64,000 bases of DNA, taken from assembly GCF_001426745.1 (NCBI RefSeq), contig NZ_LMFI01000010.1, forward strand, positions 725,722 through 789,721, written 5' to 3'. The translations under genes were made by a program, and so were the position numbers. Source of the stretch: Nocardioides sp. Root140. GTDB lineage: Bacteria > Actinomycetota > Actinomycetes > Propionibacteriales > Nocardioidaceae. Positions within the stretch are counted from its first letter, which is position 1. Each line of letters starts with the position of its first letter. The notes beneath the pieces are model-generated. The model saw only the letters and a list, made by a program, of their open reading frames with translations. It was not told the origin of the DNA and did no database searches. Positions 22,352-31,578 of the stretch are shown piece by piece.

Positions 22352-22944
22352 TGCGGCGCCCCCTGACCGGAGTCCTGGCCGGGAGCCTGCTCGGACCCGA
22401 ACTCCTCGAAGTCGTCGACCAGCCAGGTGCCGTCGACGTTCTTCAGGCTTATCGACCACGCATAGGGCACCGCGTCGGGCTGCTTGCCTCCGCCGAGGCG
22501 GATGGTGAGCTCGCCGCCGACGATGACCGTGGCCGTGTCGTCGCTGAGCGACTCGACGGCCGTGCGATCGACAGTGGCCTTGCTGGCGGACTGGCCCTGG
22601 GCCACCGCCGGCTCGACGGCCGTGGTCGCCTTGTCGAAGTCGGTCTTGAAGCGCGTGGTGATCAACGGCGTGACCCGGTCGCGGTAGGCGGTCAGCTTCT
22701 TGTCCGCGTCGAGGTCACCGGCATCGAAGTTGAACGCCGCGAGCATGTACTCGCGGGCCTTCAGCATCACCTTGTCCCGGTCGTCCTGGGCGGACGGCTG
22801 GTCACTCTCGCGGTCGCGGAGTCCCACCGCCAGCCAGACCAGGGAAGCCACCAGCGCCAGCGCGAGCAGGCCGGCAACGACCAACCGCAGACGGGGGGAC
22901 CTCGGCTTCACTCCGCGTTCTGGAGCGCGCTGAGCATCAACCAC
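22348..22944 (-). CDS. Mce-associated membrane protein
   Basis: 198-residue protein with one transmembrane helix (about 21-43) after a short basic cytoplasmic N-terminus, then an extracytoplasmic domain with the Mas-like pattern AREYMLAAFNFDAGDLDAD and a C-terminal DGTWLVDDFEEF. Mce-associated proteins of this kind follow mce genes in mycobacteria and help stabilise the complex. Start choice: GTG at 22944 has AAAGGAG 8 bases upstream. GTG at 22950 is too close to that site, and GTG at 22911 would give a 4-base overlap like its neighbours but has a poor site. It is in the operon between mceF and the J-like protein. Confidence 0.75.
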   Translation of the reverse strand: MVDAQRAPERGVKPRSPRLRLVVAGLLALALVASLVWLAVGLRDRESDQPSAQDDRDKVMLKAREYMLAAFNFDAGDLDADKKLTAYRDRVTPLITTRFKTDFDKATTAVEPAVAQGQSASKATVDRTAVESLSDDTATVIVGGELTIRLGGGKQPDAVPYAWSISLKNVDGTWLVDDFEEFGSEQAPGQDSGQGAPQ

Positions 22945-24191
22945 GTCCACGACTCCTTTCCCTTGCCACGAGGGGCAAGGCTACCGTCGGCGGTCAACGT
23001 GGCCGGCTTGTCCAGCCATTCGACGTTGCCGGTCTCCGAGTCGTAGGTCCCCACGACGGGTGCGTCGTAGCTCGCCGGCGCCCGGTGCAGGTTCTGCGCG
23101 CCACGGGCGTTGGACTTGTCGGCCGACTCGCGGCACCCGAGGGAGGTGTTGAGCGGGCGGTTCTTCTCACGGTCGAACGGGCTGTGCTTGTCGGCACCCT
23201 CGTAGCCGTTGTGGCAGATCTGGTGCGGGGTCAGGATCAGGCCGAAGTGGGCGTCGTAGCGGCCGGTCTCGGGGTCCTTGTCGACGACCGTGAAGCCGCT
23301 CTCGACGATGTAGGGGTAGATCGACAGGACGTGCTCGACCCCGTCGAGGTTCGCGACCACCACTTCACCGGTGGTGCGCAGGTTGTTGAGCAGCGAGGCG
23401 ATGTCGACCTGGTTCTCCTCGATGAAGGTGCGCAGCTCGTTGGCGGTGCCCGAGCCGGTGTCGATGACGGTGCGCAGGTCCTTGTCGGAGCCGGCCAGCG
23501 TGGTGCTGAACAGCTGCAGGTTCTTCGAGAAGTTGCGGATCGCCGACGCCTTCGACAACTGGCCCGTCAACACCGTGTTGGCATCCTTGATGAGCGCCGT
23601 GGTGAGGTCGAAGTTCTCGTTGGCGGTCTCGATGAAGGAGTTCGAGGTGTCGATGATCTGGCCGAGGTCCTCGCCGGTGCCGTCGAAGGCCGTGCCCAGC
23701 TCACTGACCACGGTGCGGAGATCGTCCTGGTCGACGCTGTTCACGGTGGCCGAGAGGTCGCCGAGCAACTGGGCGGTCGGGATCGGCAGCCTGGTGTCGT
23801 TGCGGTCGATCTCGGAGTCATCCTTGAGGTAGGGACCCTCGTCGACCTTCGGCTGGAGCTCGACGTACTGCTCGCCGACGGCCGAGCGGTTGCCCACGAG
23901 CGCCAACGTGTCGGAGGGGATCTTGTCCCACTTGTTCTCGATGTCGAGGTGCACGTCAACCCCGTCGTCGGTGAGCACCATCTTCTCGACCCGGCCGATC
24001 GTGACACCCCGGTAGGAGACCTCGGCGCCGGCGAAGATGCCACCGGAGTCGTCGAAGTGCGCGACCACGGTGTAGCTGCGGTCGAAGAGGACCCGGTCGA
24101 GCCGTGCGTAGCGGGCCCCCACGAAGGAGACGCCCAGCAGCGTGATGATCACGAAGATCACGAGCTGCACCTTGGTCCGGCGAGTGATCAT
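22908..24191 (-). CDS. mceF: MCE family protein, MceF position
   Basis: 427-residue substrate-binding MlaD/Mce protein with an N-terminal membrane anchor (about 8-26), the MCE domain near residues 38-118 (YTVVAHFDDSGGIFAGAEV to VGEQYVELQP) and a long helical C-terminal region. The six Mce proteins of an operon are thought to build a periplasmic tunnel carrying hydrophobic molecules (sterols, fatty acids or other lipids) to the permease. The ATG overlaps the mceE stop by 4 bases. The C-terminal part contains NLHRAPASYDAPVVGTYD near the end, typical of the last Mce gene. The cargo cannot be predicted. Confidence 0.9.
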   Translation of the reverse strand: MITRRTKVQLVIFVIITLLGVSFVGARYARLDRVLFDRSYTVVAHFDDSGGIFAGAEVSYRGVTIGRVEKMVLTDDGVDVHLDIENKWDKIPSDTLALVGNRSAVGEQYVELQPKVDEGPYLKDDSEIDRNDTRLPIPTAQLLGDLSATVNSVDQDDLRTVVSELGTAFDGTGEDLGQIIDTSNSFIETANENFDLTTALIKDANTVLTGQLSKASAIRNFSKNLQLFSTTLAGSDKDLRTVIDTGSGTANELRTFIEENQVDIASLLNNLRTTGEVVVANLDGVEHVLSIYPYIVESGFTVVDKDPETGRYDAHFGLILTPHQICHNGYEGADKHSPFDREKNRPLNTSLGCRESADKSNARGAQNLHRAPASYDAPVVGTYDSETGNVEWLDKPATLTADGSLAPRGKGKESWTWLMLSALQNAE

Positions 24192-25561
24192 TCGGACACC
24201 CCCGGGAGCAGGACGCGCACGAGCGTCGGGTTGTAGACCTGCATGAGCTGGTCGAGGTTGGCGGTGCCGCGCAGTGACGGCGTGCCCGGCGCGGCGCGAC
24301 CCAGGCCGAGGTTGTCGAGGCCGAGGCCGTCACCGACGGTGCCCAGGCCGAGGTCGGGAAGCCCGTTGAGGAGCTTGCAGACCGGGAGGTTCTGGTTGGC
24401 GGGCTTCTTGCACAGCCGCTGGAGCTTGAGCAGGTTCTCCGGCGTGCGCAGCACCTTCACGCAGGCCTTGCTGCTCAGGCTGCCGCTGGTCAGGCAGCTG
24501 AGCAGGTCGTTGACCACCACGGTCGGGTCGATCTCGGAGGGCACGAGCGTCGGAACGGGCAGCGCCATGGACCCGTCGAGTCGGATGTCGAGCTTGAGGG
24601 ACAGGTTGACGTAGTCACCCATGTGCAGGTTCTTCGCCACCTGCGGGTCACGGCCCACGGACTCGTCGACGAACGGATAGGTCAACAGCACGCTGAAGGA
24701 GTTGGCCAGGTCGTCACCGGTCTTGGCGAGCTCGGTGAGCACCGGGTTCAGCTGCGTGAGGGCGTCGATCGTGGAGGCCTTGGACGCCTTGATCACCCGG
24801 GTCCCGACGTTGCCGAGCCTGGCGAGTGACTTGAGCATCTTGACCAGGTCTGAGCGCTGCTTGTCGATCGACACGAGGGCAGCCGGCAGCTCGTCGAGCG
24901 CCGTGGTGATCGACGCCTTCTGGTTGTTGGCCGTGATCGAGAGGCGGTTCAGGGACTCGATGGCCTTGACCACGTCGGCCTTGTTGTCGTCGAGCTGCTT
25001 CATGAACGTGCTCAGTGAGGTCAACACCGACCGGGCACTGTCCTCGCGGCCGGACAGCGCCTTGTTCAGCTCGGTGGAGATGGTCTTCAGCTGCGCCACG
25101 CCGCCGCCGTTGAGCACGAGGCTCAACGCGCCGAGGACCTCTTCGACCTCGGGGTTCCGGTTGGTGCTGGACTCGGAGATCTTGTCGCCGTCGCCGAGCT
25201 CCTCGGCCGCCGGGTCTGCGGGGGCCGCGAGCGAGACGAACTTCTCGCCCAGGAGGCTGGTCTGCCGGATCTCGGCCTCGGCGTTGGCCGGCAGGTTGAC
25301 GTCCTTGCGCAACAGCATGGTGACCACTGCACGGTTGTCGTCCAGGGAGATGTCGGTGACCTTGCCGACGGTCACGTCGGCGACCTTCACAGTCGACTGG
25401 GGCACCAGGTCGAGGGCGTCGGGGAACGTGACGGTGACCTCGATCGGGTCGTCCCCGACGTCGGCGCCACCGGGCAGCGGCAGCTTCTGCACCGAGAAGC
25501 CGCAACTGGTCAGGGCGGCCATCGCCAGCACGCACAGGAGCGCGATCATGCGTCGCATCAT
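24188..25561 (-). CDS. mceE: MCE family lipoprotein, MceE position
   Basis: 457-residue Mce protein with a lipoprotein signal peptide: MMRRMIALLCVLAMAALTSC ends in the lipobox LTSC, so the mature protein would be lipid-anchored at its Cys. The MCE domain lies near residues 40-120 (VTVTFPDALDLVPQSTV to LGEKFVSLAAP). A Gly/Leu/Asp-rich stretch with GLGTVGDGLGLDNLGLG lies near the C-terminus. In mycobacterial operons the fifth Mce gene is likewise the lipoprotein (LprK-type), which fixes the identity. It overlaps mceD and mceF by 4 bases each. Confidence 0.9.
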   Translation of the reverse strand: MMRRMIALLCVLAMAALTSCGFSVQKLPLPGGADVGDDPIEVTVTFPDALDLVPQSTVKVADVTVGKVTDISLDDNRAVVTMLLRKDVNLPANAEAEIRQTSLLGEKFVSLAAPADPAAEELGDGDKISESSTNRNPEVEEVLGALSLVLNGGGVAQLKTISTELNKALSGREDSARSVLTSLSTFMKQLDDNKADVVKAIESLNRLSITANNQKASITTALDELPAALVSIDKQRSDLVKMLKSLARLGNVGTRVIKASKASTIDALTQLNPVLTELAKTGDDLANSFSVLLTYPFVDESVGRDPQVAKNLHMGDYVNLSLKLDIRLDGSMALPVPTLVPSEIDPTVVVNDLLSCLTSGSLSSKACVKVLRTPENLLKLQRLCKKPANQNLPVCKLLNGLPDLGLGTVGDGLGLDNLGLGRAAPGTPSLRGTANLDQLMQVYNPTLVRVLLPGVSE

Positions 25562-26670
25562 CGGGCCACCTCCAGGAGTGCGGCGAAGGTCGGGTCGTCG
25601 ACCGCTGCGGCGCCGTACGTGCCGGCACGCTTGGGGAGCAGTGCGTCGATCAGCTTGCAGAGCGTTCCGCTGGAGTCGCTCTGGCCGACGATCGAGCAGA
25701 GGAAGAGGCCCGGGTTGTTCTGCACCTCGTGGGCGGCGTTCTCCAGGTTGGCCGACGTGTCGAGGGTTCCCGAGCCGGGGTTGTAGGTCAGTCCGAGGTT
25801 GTTCAGCGCCACCGGTGCCGTCTTGAGGATCTCGTCGAGCTCCCCCCGGCGCTTGACCAGCGTCGTCGACACCTTGTTGAGGCCCTTGATGTTGCGGCTG
25901 AGCAGGGTCTTGTTGTCCTTGACGAAGGTCTGCACCTTGCCCAGGGCGGTCGCCAGGTTGGCCAGCGAGGTGGACAGCTCGTCACGCTCCCCCGCCAGCA
26001 GGTCGGAGACCGAGGACATCGACGCGTTGAAACGGCGCACGACCTTGTCGTTCTTGGCCAGTGTGTTGACGAACTTCTCGAGCTCCTCGGCGCTGCCGAA
26101 CAGCTCGTCCTTGTTGTTGTCGAGCGTGCCGGTGAGCTTGCCGAGGTCCTTGATCGTCTTGTTGACCTGGGCTCCCTGGCCCTTGAAGTTGGCCGCCGTG
26201 GTGCTCAGCAGCTCGGTCAGCGCGCCGTCGCTGTTCGCGCCGTCGGGACCCAACGCCACGGTCAGGTCGTCGATGCTCTTGTAGATCTCGTCGAGCTCGA
26301 GCGGGGTCGAGGTCGACTCCACGTCGAGGACCGCGCCGTCCTTCAGCTTCGGGCCCTCCTTGTAGACCGGCGTCAGCTGCACGAAGCGGTCGCCGACCAC
26401 GCTGGGCGAGACGATCACCGCCTTCGCGTCGGCGGGGATGTCGACCTCGGGGTCGTAGGAGATCTCCACCTTGACCGTCGTGCCGTTGGGAGTCACCGAG
26501 TCGACCTGACCGACCGGGATGCCCAGCACGCGTACGTCGGAGCCCTCGTAGACCGACACGGTGCGGGGGAACTCGGCGGTCAGGTGCTTGCGGTCGTCTT
26601 CGTTGAACATCACGAATGCAGCCGCCGCGAGCAGGACGAAGATGATTCCGGGAACGATGAAGCGCTTCAT
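25558..26670 (-). CDS. mceD: MCE family protein, MceD position
   Basis: 370-residue Mce protein. The N-terminal anchor covers residues 3-21, and the MCE domain runs from about 34 to 112 (RTVSVYEGSDVRVLGIPVG to VGDRFVQLTPVY). The rest is mostly alpha-helical, as in the coiled-coil tunnel segments of Mce proteins. It starts one base after the mceC stop and overlaps mceE by 4 bases. Position in the operon rather than sequence alone assigns the letter D. Confidence 0.88.
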   Translation of the reverse strand: MKRFIVPGIIFVLLAAAAFVMFNEDDRKHLTAEFPRTVSVYEGSDVRVLGIPVGQVDSVTPNGTTVKVEISYDPEVDIPADAKAVIVSPSVVGDRFVQLTPVYKEGPKLKDGAVLDVESTSTPLELDEIYKSIDDLTVALGPDGANSDGALTELLSTTAANFKGQGAQVNKTIKDLGKLTGTLDNNKDELFGSAEELEKFVNTLAKNDKVVRRFNASMSSVSDLLAGERDELSTSLANLATALGKVQTFVKDNKTLLSRNIKGLNKVSTTLVKRRGELDEILKTAPVALNNLGLTYNPGSGTLDTSANLENAAHEVQNNPGLFLCSIVGQSDSSGTLCKLIDALLPKRAGTYGAAAVDDPTFAALLEVAR

Positions 26671-26671
26671 C

Positions 26672-27637
26672 TCAGTTGCCTCCCGGGAGCGGCGGCAGGT
26701 TCGTGATCGTCGTGTCGAACCACGGTCCGTTGCCGAGGGTGCTGGCGAAGTAGCGGTAGAACGGAGCCATCGTCCGCAGGCTCTCGTCGAGGTTGTCCTG
26801 GTTCTTCAGGAGCACCTTCACCACGGTGTCGAGGTTGGTCAGGGCCGGCTTCAGGTCGGCCTTGGACTGGTCGACCAACGCGGTCAGCTCCTGAGACATC
26901 GTCGACGTGGCCACGAGCAGGTTGTGGATCGCGTCGCGGCGCGACACCAGCGCCGTGAACAGCACCCGGGCGTCCTTCATCAGCTGGATGATGTCGTCGT
27001 CGCGGGAGCCGAGGACGCCGGAGACCTTGCGCAGGTTCTTCAGCAGGGTGTTGATCTGCTGGTCGCGCGCGGCGAGGTTCTCCGAGAGCGCCGAGACCCC
27101 GGTGAGGGCGGACTTGAACTCGTCGGGGGTGTTGCGGGTGAGCTCGGCGAGCGTGCCCAGTGAGGCCTTCAGCTGGTCGACGTCGATGGCGTCGGACCGA
27201 TCGGCAAGGCCCTCGAACGCGTCGATCACGTCGTACGGCGAGTGCGTGCGGTCGATCGGGATCGTGTCGCCCTCGTCCATCTGGCCCGAGCCGGCCGGTT
27301 CGATCTCGAGGTACATCGCACCCAGCAACGTCTTGACCTTGATGGAAGCCTGGGACTCGGGTCCGAAGTCGACGTCGCCCTTGATGCGGAAGGAGACCTT
27401 GACGTGGTCGCCGTCGAGCTCGAGCTTGTCGACCTTGCCGACGCGGACGCCGGCAACCCGGACCTCGTCGTTGGCCTTGAGCCCCCCGGCTTCGGAGAAG
27501 GAGGCGTAGTAGGTGTCGCCACCGCCGATGATCGGCAGCTGGTCGGCCCGGAAGGCGAGCAGGATCATCGCGGCGATCACGGCCATGCTGACCGCCCCGA
27601 TGATGACCGGGTTCTTCTCGCGGAACGGAGTGCTCAT
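26672..27637 (-). CDS. mceC: MCE family protein, MceC position
   Basis: 321-residue Mce protein. The anchor helix lies near residues 10-30, and the MCE domain near 38-118 (YYASFSEAGGLKANDEVRVAG to LGAMYLEIEP). An extended helical C-terminus ends in PPLPGGN. The start at 27637 is preferred over an in-frame ATG four codons earlier because it gives the same ATGA overlap with the upstream stop seen throughout this operon. Confidence 0.88.
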   Translation of the reverse strand: MSTPFREKNPVIIGAVSMAVIAAMILLAFRADQLPIIGGGDTYYASFSEAGGLKANDEVRVAGVRVGKVDKLELDGDHVKVSFRIKGDVDFGPESQASIKVKTLLGAMYLEIEPAGSGQMDEGDTIPIDRTHSPYDVIDAFEGLADRSDAIDVDQLKASLGTLAELTRNTPDEFKSALTGVSALSENLAARDQQINTLLKNLRKVSGVLGSRDDDIIQLMKDARVLFTALVSRRDAIHNLLVATSTMSQELTALVDQSKADLKPALTNLDTVVKVLLKNQDNLDESLRTMAPFYRYFASTLGNGPWFDTTITNLPPLPGGN

Positions 27638-28677
27638 GGCAGCGAACACCTCGCGTTCTCGTTGCCCTTGCCCGGGAAGGAGACCGGGATCTCCTTCAGG
27701 GTGCCGATCTTGACCGTTCCGGTGAAGTTGCAGAGGTAGAAGTTGAACCAGGAGCCGTAGGTCGCCGTACGCCCGATCTTGGTGAGCTTGATCGGCAGCA
27801 CCTGGAGGGCGCGGTCGAGCTCGGCGCGGTTCTTGGCCAGGTTGCCGGCGACCGTGCGCAGCTGCTTCACGTCGCTGACCAGCGGCCCGCGGACACCCTT
27901 GACCAGGTCGGCGGTCTCGACCGCCAGCGACGAGATGGAGTCGAGGGAGCCCAGGATCGCGTCCTTGTCCTTGGCCAGTCCGCCGACCAGGTTGCGCAGG
28001 TTGATGATCAGGCTGGACAGCTGCTCGTCGCGGTCACCGACGGTGACCAGCACCTCGTTGAGGTTGTCGATGAGGTCACCGATCACCTGGTCGCGGTCGG
28101 CCAGGGTCTGGGTCACCGATGCGGTGTGTCCCAGCAGCCCCTCGAGCGTGCCGCCCTCGCCCTGGAAGACCTGGATGATCTCGTAGGAGAGCTGGTTGAT
28201 GTCCTGCGGGGAGAGCGCCTCGAAGAGCGGCTTGAAGCCGTTGAAGAGGACGGTGAGGTCGAGCGCCGGCTTGGTGCGCGAGACAGGGATGGTGTCGCCC
28301 TCGTCCATCTTGGTGCCGCCGTCACCCTGCTGGGCCAGGGAGATGTAGCGCTGCCCGACGAGGTTGCGGTAGCGGATCGTGGCGAACGTCGTGCTGGTGA
28401 CGTCGGCCTCGTCGGCGACGCTGAAGGTGAGCACGGCGCGGGTGCGGTCCTTGATCTCGATGCCCTTCACGGTGCCCACCTTGACCCCCGCCACGCGGAC
28501 GTCGTCGCCCTTGACCACGCCGGCGACGTTGGTGAACTCTGCTTTGTACTCGCGACTGGACTGGAAGGTGATGTTGCCGATCAGCACGGCCAGCATGCCG
28601 GTGGCGATCGCGGTGACGACCATGAAGACCACGAGCTTCCAGGTGGCCGATGCGGTGCGCTTGTCGAGGATGCTCAT
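27634..28677 (-). CDS. mceB: MCE family protein, MceB position
   Basis: 347-residue Mce protein. The membrane anchor is near residues 14-35, and the MCE domain near 43-125 (YKAEFTNVAGVVKGDDVRVAG to VGQRYISLAQQ). The helical region follows, ending with WFNFYLCNFTG and a short tail containing Cys near the C-terminus. The frame extends upstream inside mceA, but the ATG at 28677 overlaps the mceA stop by 4 bases and begins exactly at the cytoplasmic tail before the anchor. Confidence 0.88.
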   Translation of the reverse strand: MSILDKRTASATWKLVVFMVVTAIATGMLAVLIGNITFQSSREYKAEFTNVAGVVKGDDVRVAGVKVGTVKGIEIKDRTRAVLTFSVADEADVTSTTFATIRYRNLVGQRYISLAQQGDGGTKMDEGDTIPVSRTKPALDLTVLFNGFKPLFEALSPQDINQLSYEIIQVFQGEGGTLEGLLGHTASVTQTLADRDQVIGDLIDNLNEVLVTVGDRDEQLSSLIINLRNLVGGLAKDKDAILGSLDSISSLAVETADLVKGVRGPLVSDVKQLRTVAGNLAKNRAELDRALQVLPIKLTKIGRTATYGSWFNFYLCNFTGTVKIGTLKEIPVSFPGKGNENARCSLP

Positions 28678-29948
28678 CGCAGCGACACCTCCGTCCCGCG
28701 GACCATCGGGCCCAGGAGGAGCGCGCCCAGGTCGGACGGCTCGGAGCCGTTCATGCCGGCCAGCATGCCGCGGATCAGGTCGGCCTCGGTGGCGCCACCA
28801 GGCGTGGCCGCCAGGGTCAGGCCGCCGGGAGCGACCCTGCGGGTGCCCTTGCCGGTGTCCTGCTCGACGCCGTCGTTGAAGTTGGGAAGGCTCTTCACCG
28901 GGTTCTTCTGGCTGTAGGGCGAGTCGGGCAGGGTGCCGCAGTAGGCACCGTTCTTGGCGCCGTTGACCGGGGTGTCCTGGGGGCCGTACTCGCGCGGGCT
29001 GTTCGGCAGCACCTCGAGGTTGACGTGCAGCACGAAGCCGCGGAAGGCCTCGGCCTGCGTCTTCCCTGCCTTGATGATGCCGGCGGTCATGCACGGGAAC
29101 TCGGGTGCGTACTTGGCGATCACGCGCAGCTGCTGGGCGCTCAGCTCACCGACCCGGATGAGGTTCTCCTCGTTGGCGTCGAGGAACGCACCGGTCACCT
29201 CGGAGAAGCGCGAGACGTCGGAGAACAGCTTCTTGAGCTTGTCCTCGCGGGAGAGCAGCGTGTTGCCGGTCTTGACCGTGTTGCGCAACGTCGTCGCGAT
29301 CTCGGGCAGCACGTCGGCGTACAGGTCGGAGGTGCGCGCGGTCAGTCGCAGGTCCTCGATGAGCGCCGGCAGTTGCGGGTTGATCCGCTTGAGGTAGCTG
29401 TCGAGGATCTCGAGGTTCTCGCCGATGCGGTCGCCACGACCCTCGAGGGCAGTGGCCAGCGCGGTCAGGGTCTTGTTGAGGTCGGCCGGCTCGACGGCAC
29501 GCAGCAGCGGGTAGAGGTCGTTGAGGGTCTGCTCGACCTGCGCGGCGACCTTGGTCTGGGTGATCGTGGCACCGGCGCGGATGTGTTGCGCGTCCGGAGA
29601 TCCTGGGACCTGGAGTGCGACGTACTTCTCGCCGAAGAGGGTCTTCGGCTCGATGCGCGCGGTCACGTTGGCCGGGATGGTGTCGACCTGGTCGGGGTAG
29701 AGGCCCAGGGTGAGGACGGCCCCGTCGGAGGTCGCCTTCATGTCGAGCACCTCGCCGACCTGGACGCCGCGGATCTTGACGTCGGCACGTGCCGGAAGCT
29801 GCAGGCCGACGTTGCTCGACTCGAGCGAGACCCGGTCGTAGTCGGTGAACTGCTTGGAGAAGATCGCCATCGTCAGCCACAGCCCACTGGCGATCAGGGC
29901 CAGGAAGAGCAGGCCGACGATCTTGGTGTGTCCCAGGATCCTGTTCAT
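28674..29948 (-). CDS. mceA: MCE family protein, MceA position
   Basis: 424-residue first Mce protein of the operon. The anchor helix lies near residues 10-29 and the MCE domain near 40-122 (VSLESSNVGLQLPARADVKI to FGEKYVALQVP). The long helical domain is followed by a C-terminal region with CGTLPDSPYSQ and a Gly/Thr-rich segment. It overlaps the YrbEB permease gene by 4 bases. Its partners are MceB-F in the periplasmic tunnel and YrbEAB in the membrane. Confidence 0.9.
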   Translation of the reverse strand: MNRILGHTKIVGLLFLALIASGLWLTMAIFSKQFTDYDRVSLESSNVGLQLPARADVKIRGVQVGEVLDMKATSDGAVLTLGLYPDQVDTIPANVTARIEPKTLFGEKYVALQVPGSPDAQHIRAGATITQTKVAAQVEQTLNDLYPLLRAVEPADLNKTLTALATALEGRGDRIGENLEILDSYLKRINPQLPALIEDLRLTARTSDLYADVLPEIATTLRNTVKTGNTLLSREDKLKKLFSDVSRFSEVTGAFLDANEENLIRVGELSAQQLRVIAKYAPEFPCMTAGIIKAGKTQAEAFRGFVLHVNLEVLPNSPREYGPQDTPVNGAKNGAYCGTLPDSPYSQKNPVKSLPNFNDGVEQDTGKGTRRVAPGGLTLAATPGGATEADLIRGMLAGMNGSEPSDLGALLLGPMVRGTEVSLR

Positions 29949-30772
29949 CCTGCCAACCTCACCGTCGTCGTGGTGCCCCAGATGGCCATCGAGAGGAACA
30001 GGTCGATCACGTTGATCGCCACGATGGAGGTGCGCACCGCGCGGCCCACGGAGACGCCCACGCCCGCGGGGCCGCCGCTCGCGTTGTAGCCGTGGTAGCA
30101 GTGGATCAGGATGACGACGATGGCGAAGACCATCACCTTGCCGAAGGACCAGAGCACGTCGCCCGGCGGGAGGAACTGGTTGAAGTAGTGGTCGTAGGTG
30201 CCCGGGCTCTGCCCGAAGAACGTGGTCAGCGTGAGCCGGGTGGCGAAGTACGACGACAGCAGCCCGACGACGTAGAGCGGGATGACCGCGATCAGGCCGC
30301 CGATGATGCGCGTCGTGACCAGGAACGGCAGGGACGGGATCGCCATGACCTCGAGGGCGTCGATCTCCTCCGAGATGCGCATGGCGCCGAGCTGTGCGGT
30401 GAAGCCGCAGCCGACGGTGGCGGCGAGGGCGATACCGGCGACCAGCGGCGCGATCTCACGGGTGTTGAAGTAGGCCGAGAGGAAACCGGAGAACGCGGCG
30501 GTGCCGATCTGGTTCAGGGCGGCATAGCCCTGGAGCCCGACCTCGGTGCCGGTGAAGAAGCACATCGCGAGGATGACGCCGACGGTGCCGCCGATGACCG
30601 CCAGGGCTCCCGATCCGAGGGTGACCTCGGCCAGGATCCGCAGGATCTCCTTCTTGTAGCGGCGCACCGTGCGCGGAGTCCAGGCCAGGGCGCGCAGGTA
30701 GAACCCCAGCTGCTGGCCCATTTCGTCGAGCATCTGCAGGGGGCGGCGGTAGGCGGCCTTCAGGTCTGCCAT
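29945..30772 (-). CDS. yrbEB: MlaE/YrbE family permease, YrbEB
   Basis: 275-residue ABC permease with the MlaE family signature: GFTAQLGAMRISEEIDALEVMAIPS in the central helix-loop and five or so membrane helices. YrbEA and YrbEB form the inner-membrane heterodimer that passes lipid delivered by the Mce tunnel. The ATG at 30772 is 4 bases after the yrbEA stop; the longer upstream frame is not used by the family. It shares the DALEVM coupling-helix pattern that contacts the ATPase. Confidence 0.93.
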   Translation of the reverse strand: MADLKAAYRRPLQMLDEMGQQLGFYLRALAWTPRTVRRYKKEILRILAEVTLGSGALAVIGGTVGVILAMCFFTGTEVGLQGYAALNQIGTAAFSGFLSAYFNTREIAPLVAGIALAATVGCGFTAQLGAMRISEEIDALEVMAIPSLPFLVTTRIIGGLIAVIPLYVVGLLSSYFATRLTLTTFFGQSPGTYDHYFNQFLPPGDVLWSFGKVMVFAIVVILIHCYHGYNASGGPAGVGVSVGRAVRTSIVAINVIDLFLSMAIWGTTTTVRLAG

Positions 30773-30776
30773 CGCG

Positions 30777-31562
30777 TCAGCCTGTCTTTGGTGGGACGAG
30801 TTGCATGTAGATCGCACTCATCACGAAGTTGACGACGAAGAGAAGCATGAACGTGATGACCACGGACTCGTTGACCGCGTCACCGACCCCCTTGGGGCCT
30901 CCCCCGGCGTTCATGCCCTTGTAGCAGGCCACGATCGCGGCGATCAGGCCGAAGACGAGTGCCTTGGCCATGCCCTGCCACAGGTCGGGCAGTTGTGCGA
31001 GCGCGGTGAAGCTCGCTAAATAGGCCCCCGGTGTGCCGTCCTGGAGGACCACGTTGAAGACGTAGCCCCCGATCACGCCGACCACCGAGACCAGGCCGTT
31101 GAGGAACACCGCGACCAGCATGCAGGCCAGCACGCGGGGCACCACGAGGCGCTGGATCGGGTCGATCCCGAGCACCATCATGGCGTCGAGCTCCTCGCGG
31201 ATCTTGCGGGCGCCCAGGTCGGCCGCGATGGCCGACCCGCCGGCCCCGGCGATCAACAACGACGTCGCGATCGGCCCCGCCTCGCGTACGACGGCGAGGA
31301 CCGCGGCCGAACCGGTGAACGACTGGGCGCCGAACTGCTTGATCAGGCCACCGACCTGGAGGGCGATGACCGCACCGAACGGGATCGCCACCAGGGCGGT
31401 CGGCACGATCGTCACTGATGCGATGAACCAGGCCTGCTGGAGGAACTCCCGCAGCTGGAAGGGTCGCCGGAACAACCCGCGCCCGACGTCGAGACCGAAG
31501 GCGAAGAGCTTGCCTGCGGTGCCGATCGGGGCGAGTGCCCGGGATGAGGTCAGTGACGACAT
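30777..31562 (-). CDS. yrbEA: MlaE/YrbE family permease, YrbEA
   Basis: 261-residue permease of the Mce importer. The signature ADLGARKIREELDAMMVLGIDPIQ is present and the C-terminus MSAIYMQLVPPKTG is typical of the first YrbE gene in actinobacterial mce operons. The ATG at 31562 begins the short cytoplasmic N-terminus before the first helix; the 34 in-frame residues upstream overlap the ATPase gene and look like read-through. It starts 16 bases after the ATPase stop and is followed closely by yrbEB. Confidence 0.93.
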   Translation of the reverse strand: MSSLTSSRALAPIGTAGKLFAFGLDVGRGLFRRPFQLREFLQQAWFIASVTIVPTALVAIPFGAVIALQVGGLIKQFGAQSFTGSAAVLAVVREAGPIATSLLIAGAGGSAIAADLGARKIREELDAMMVLGIDPIQRLVVPRVLACMLVAVFLNGLVSVVGVIGGYVFNVVLQDGTPGAYLASFTALAQLPDLWQGMAKALVFGLIAAIVACYKGMNAGGGPKGVGDAVNESVVITFMLLFVVNFVMSAIYMQLVPPKTG

Positions 31563-31578
31563 GTGTGCGCGTGTCCGG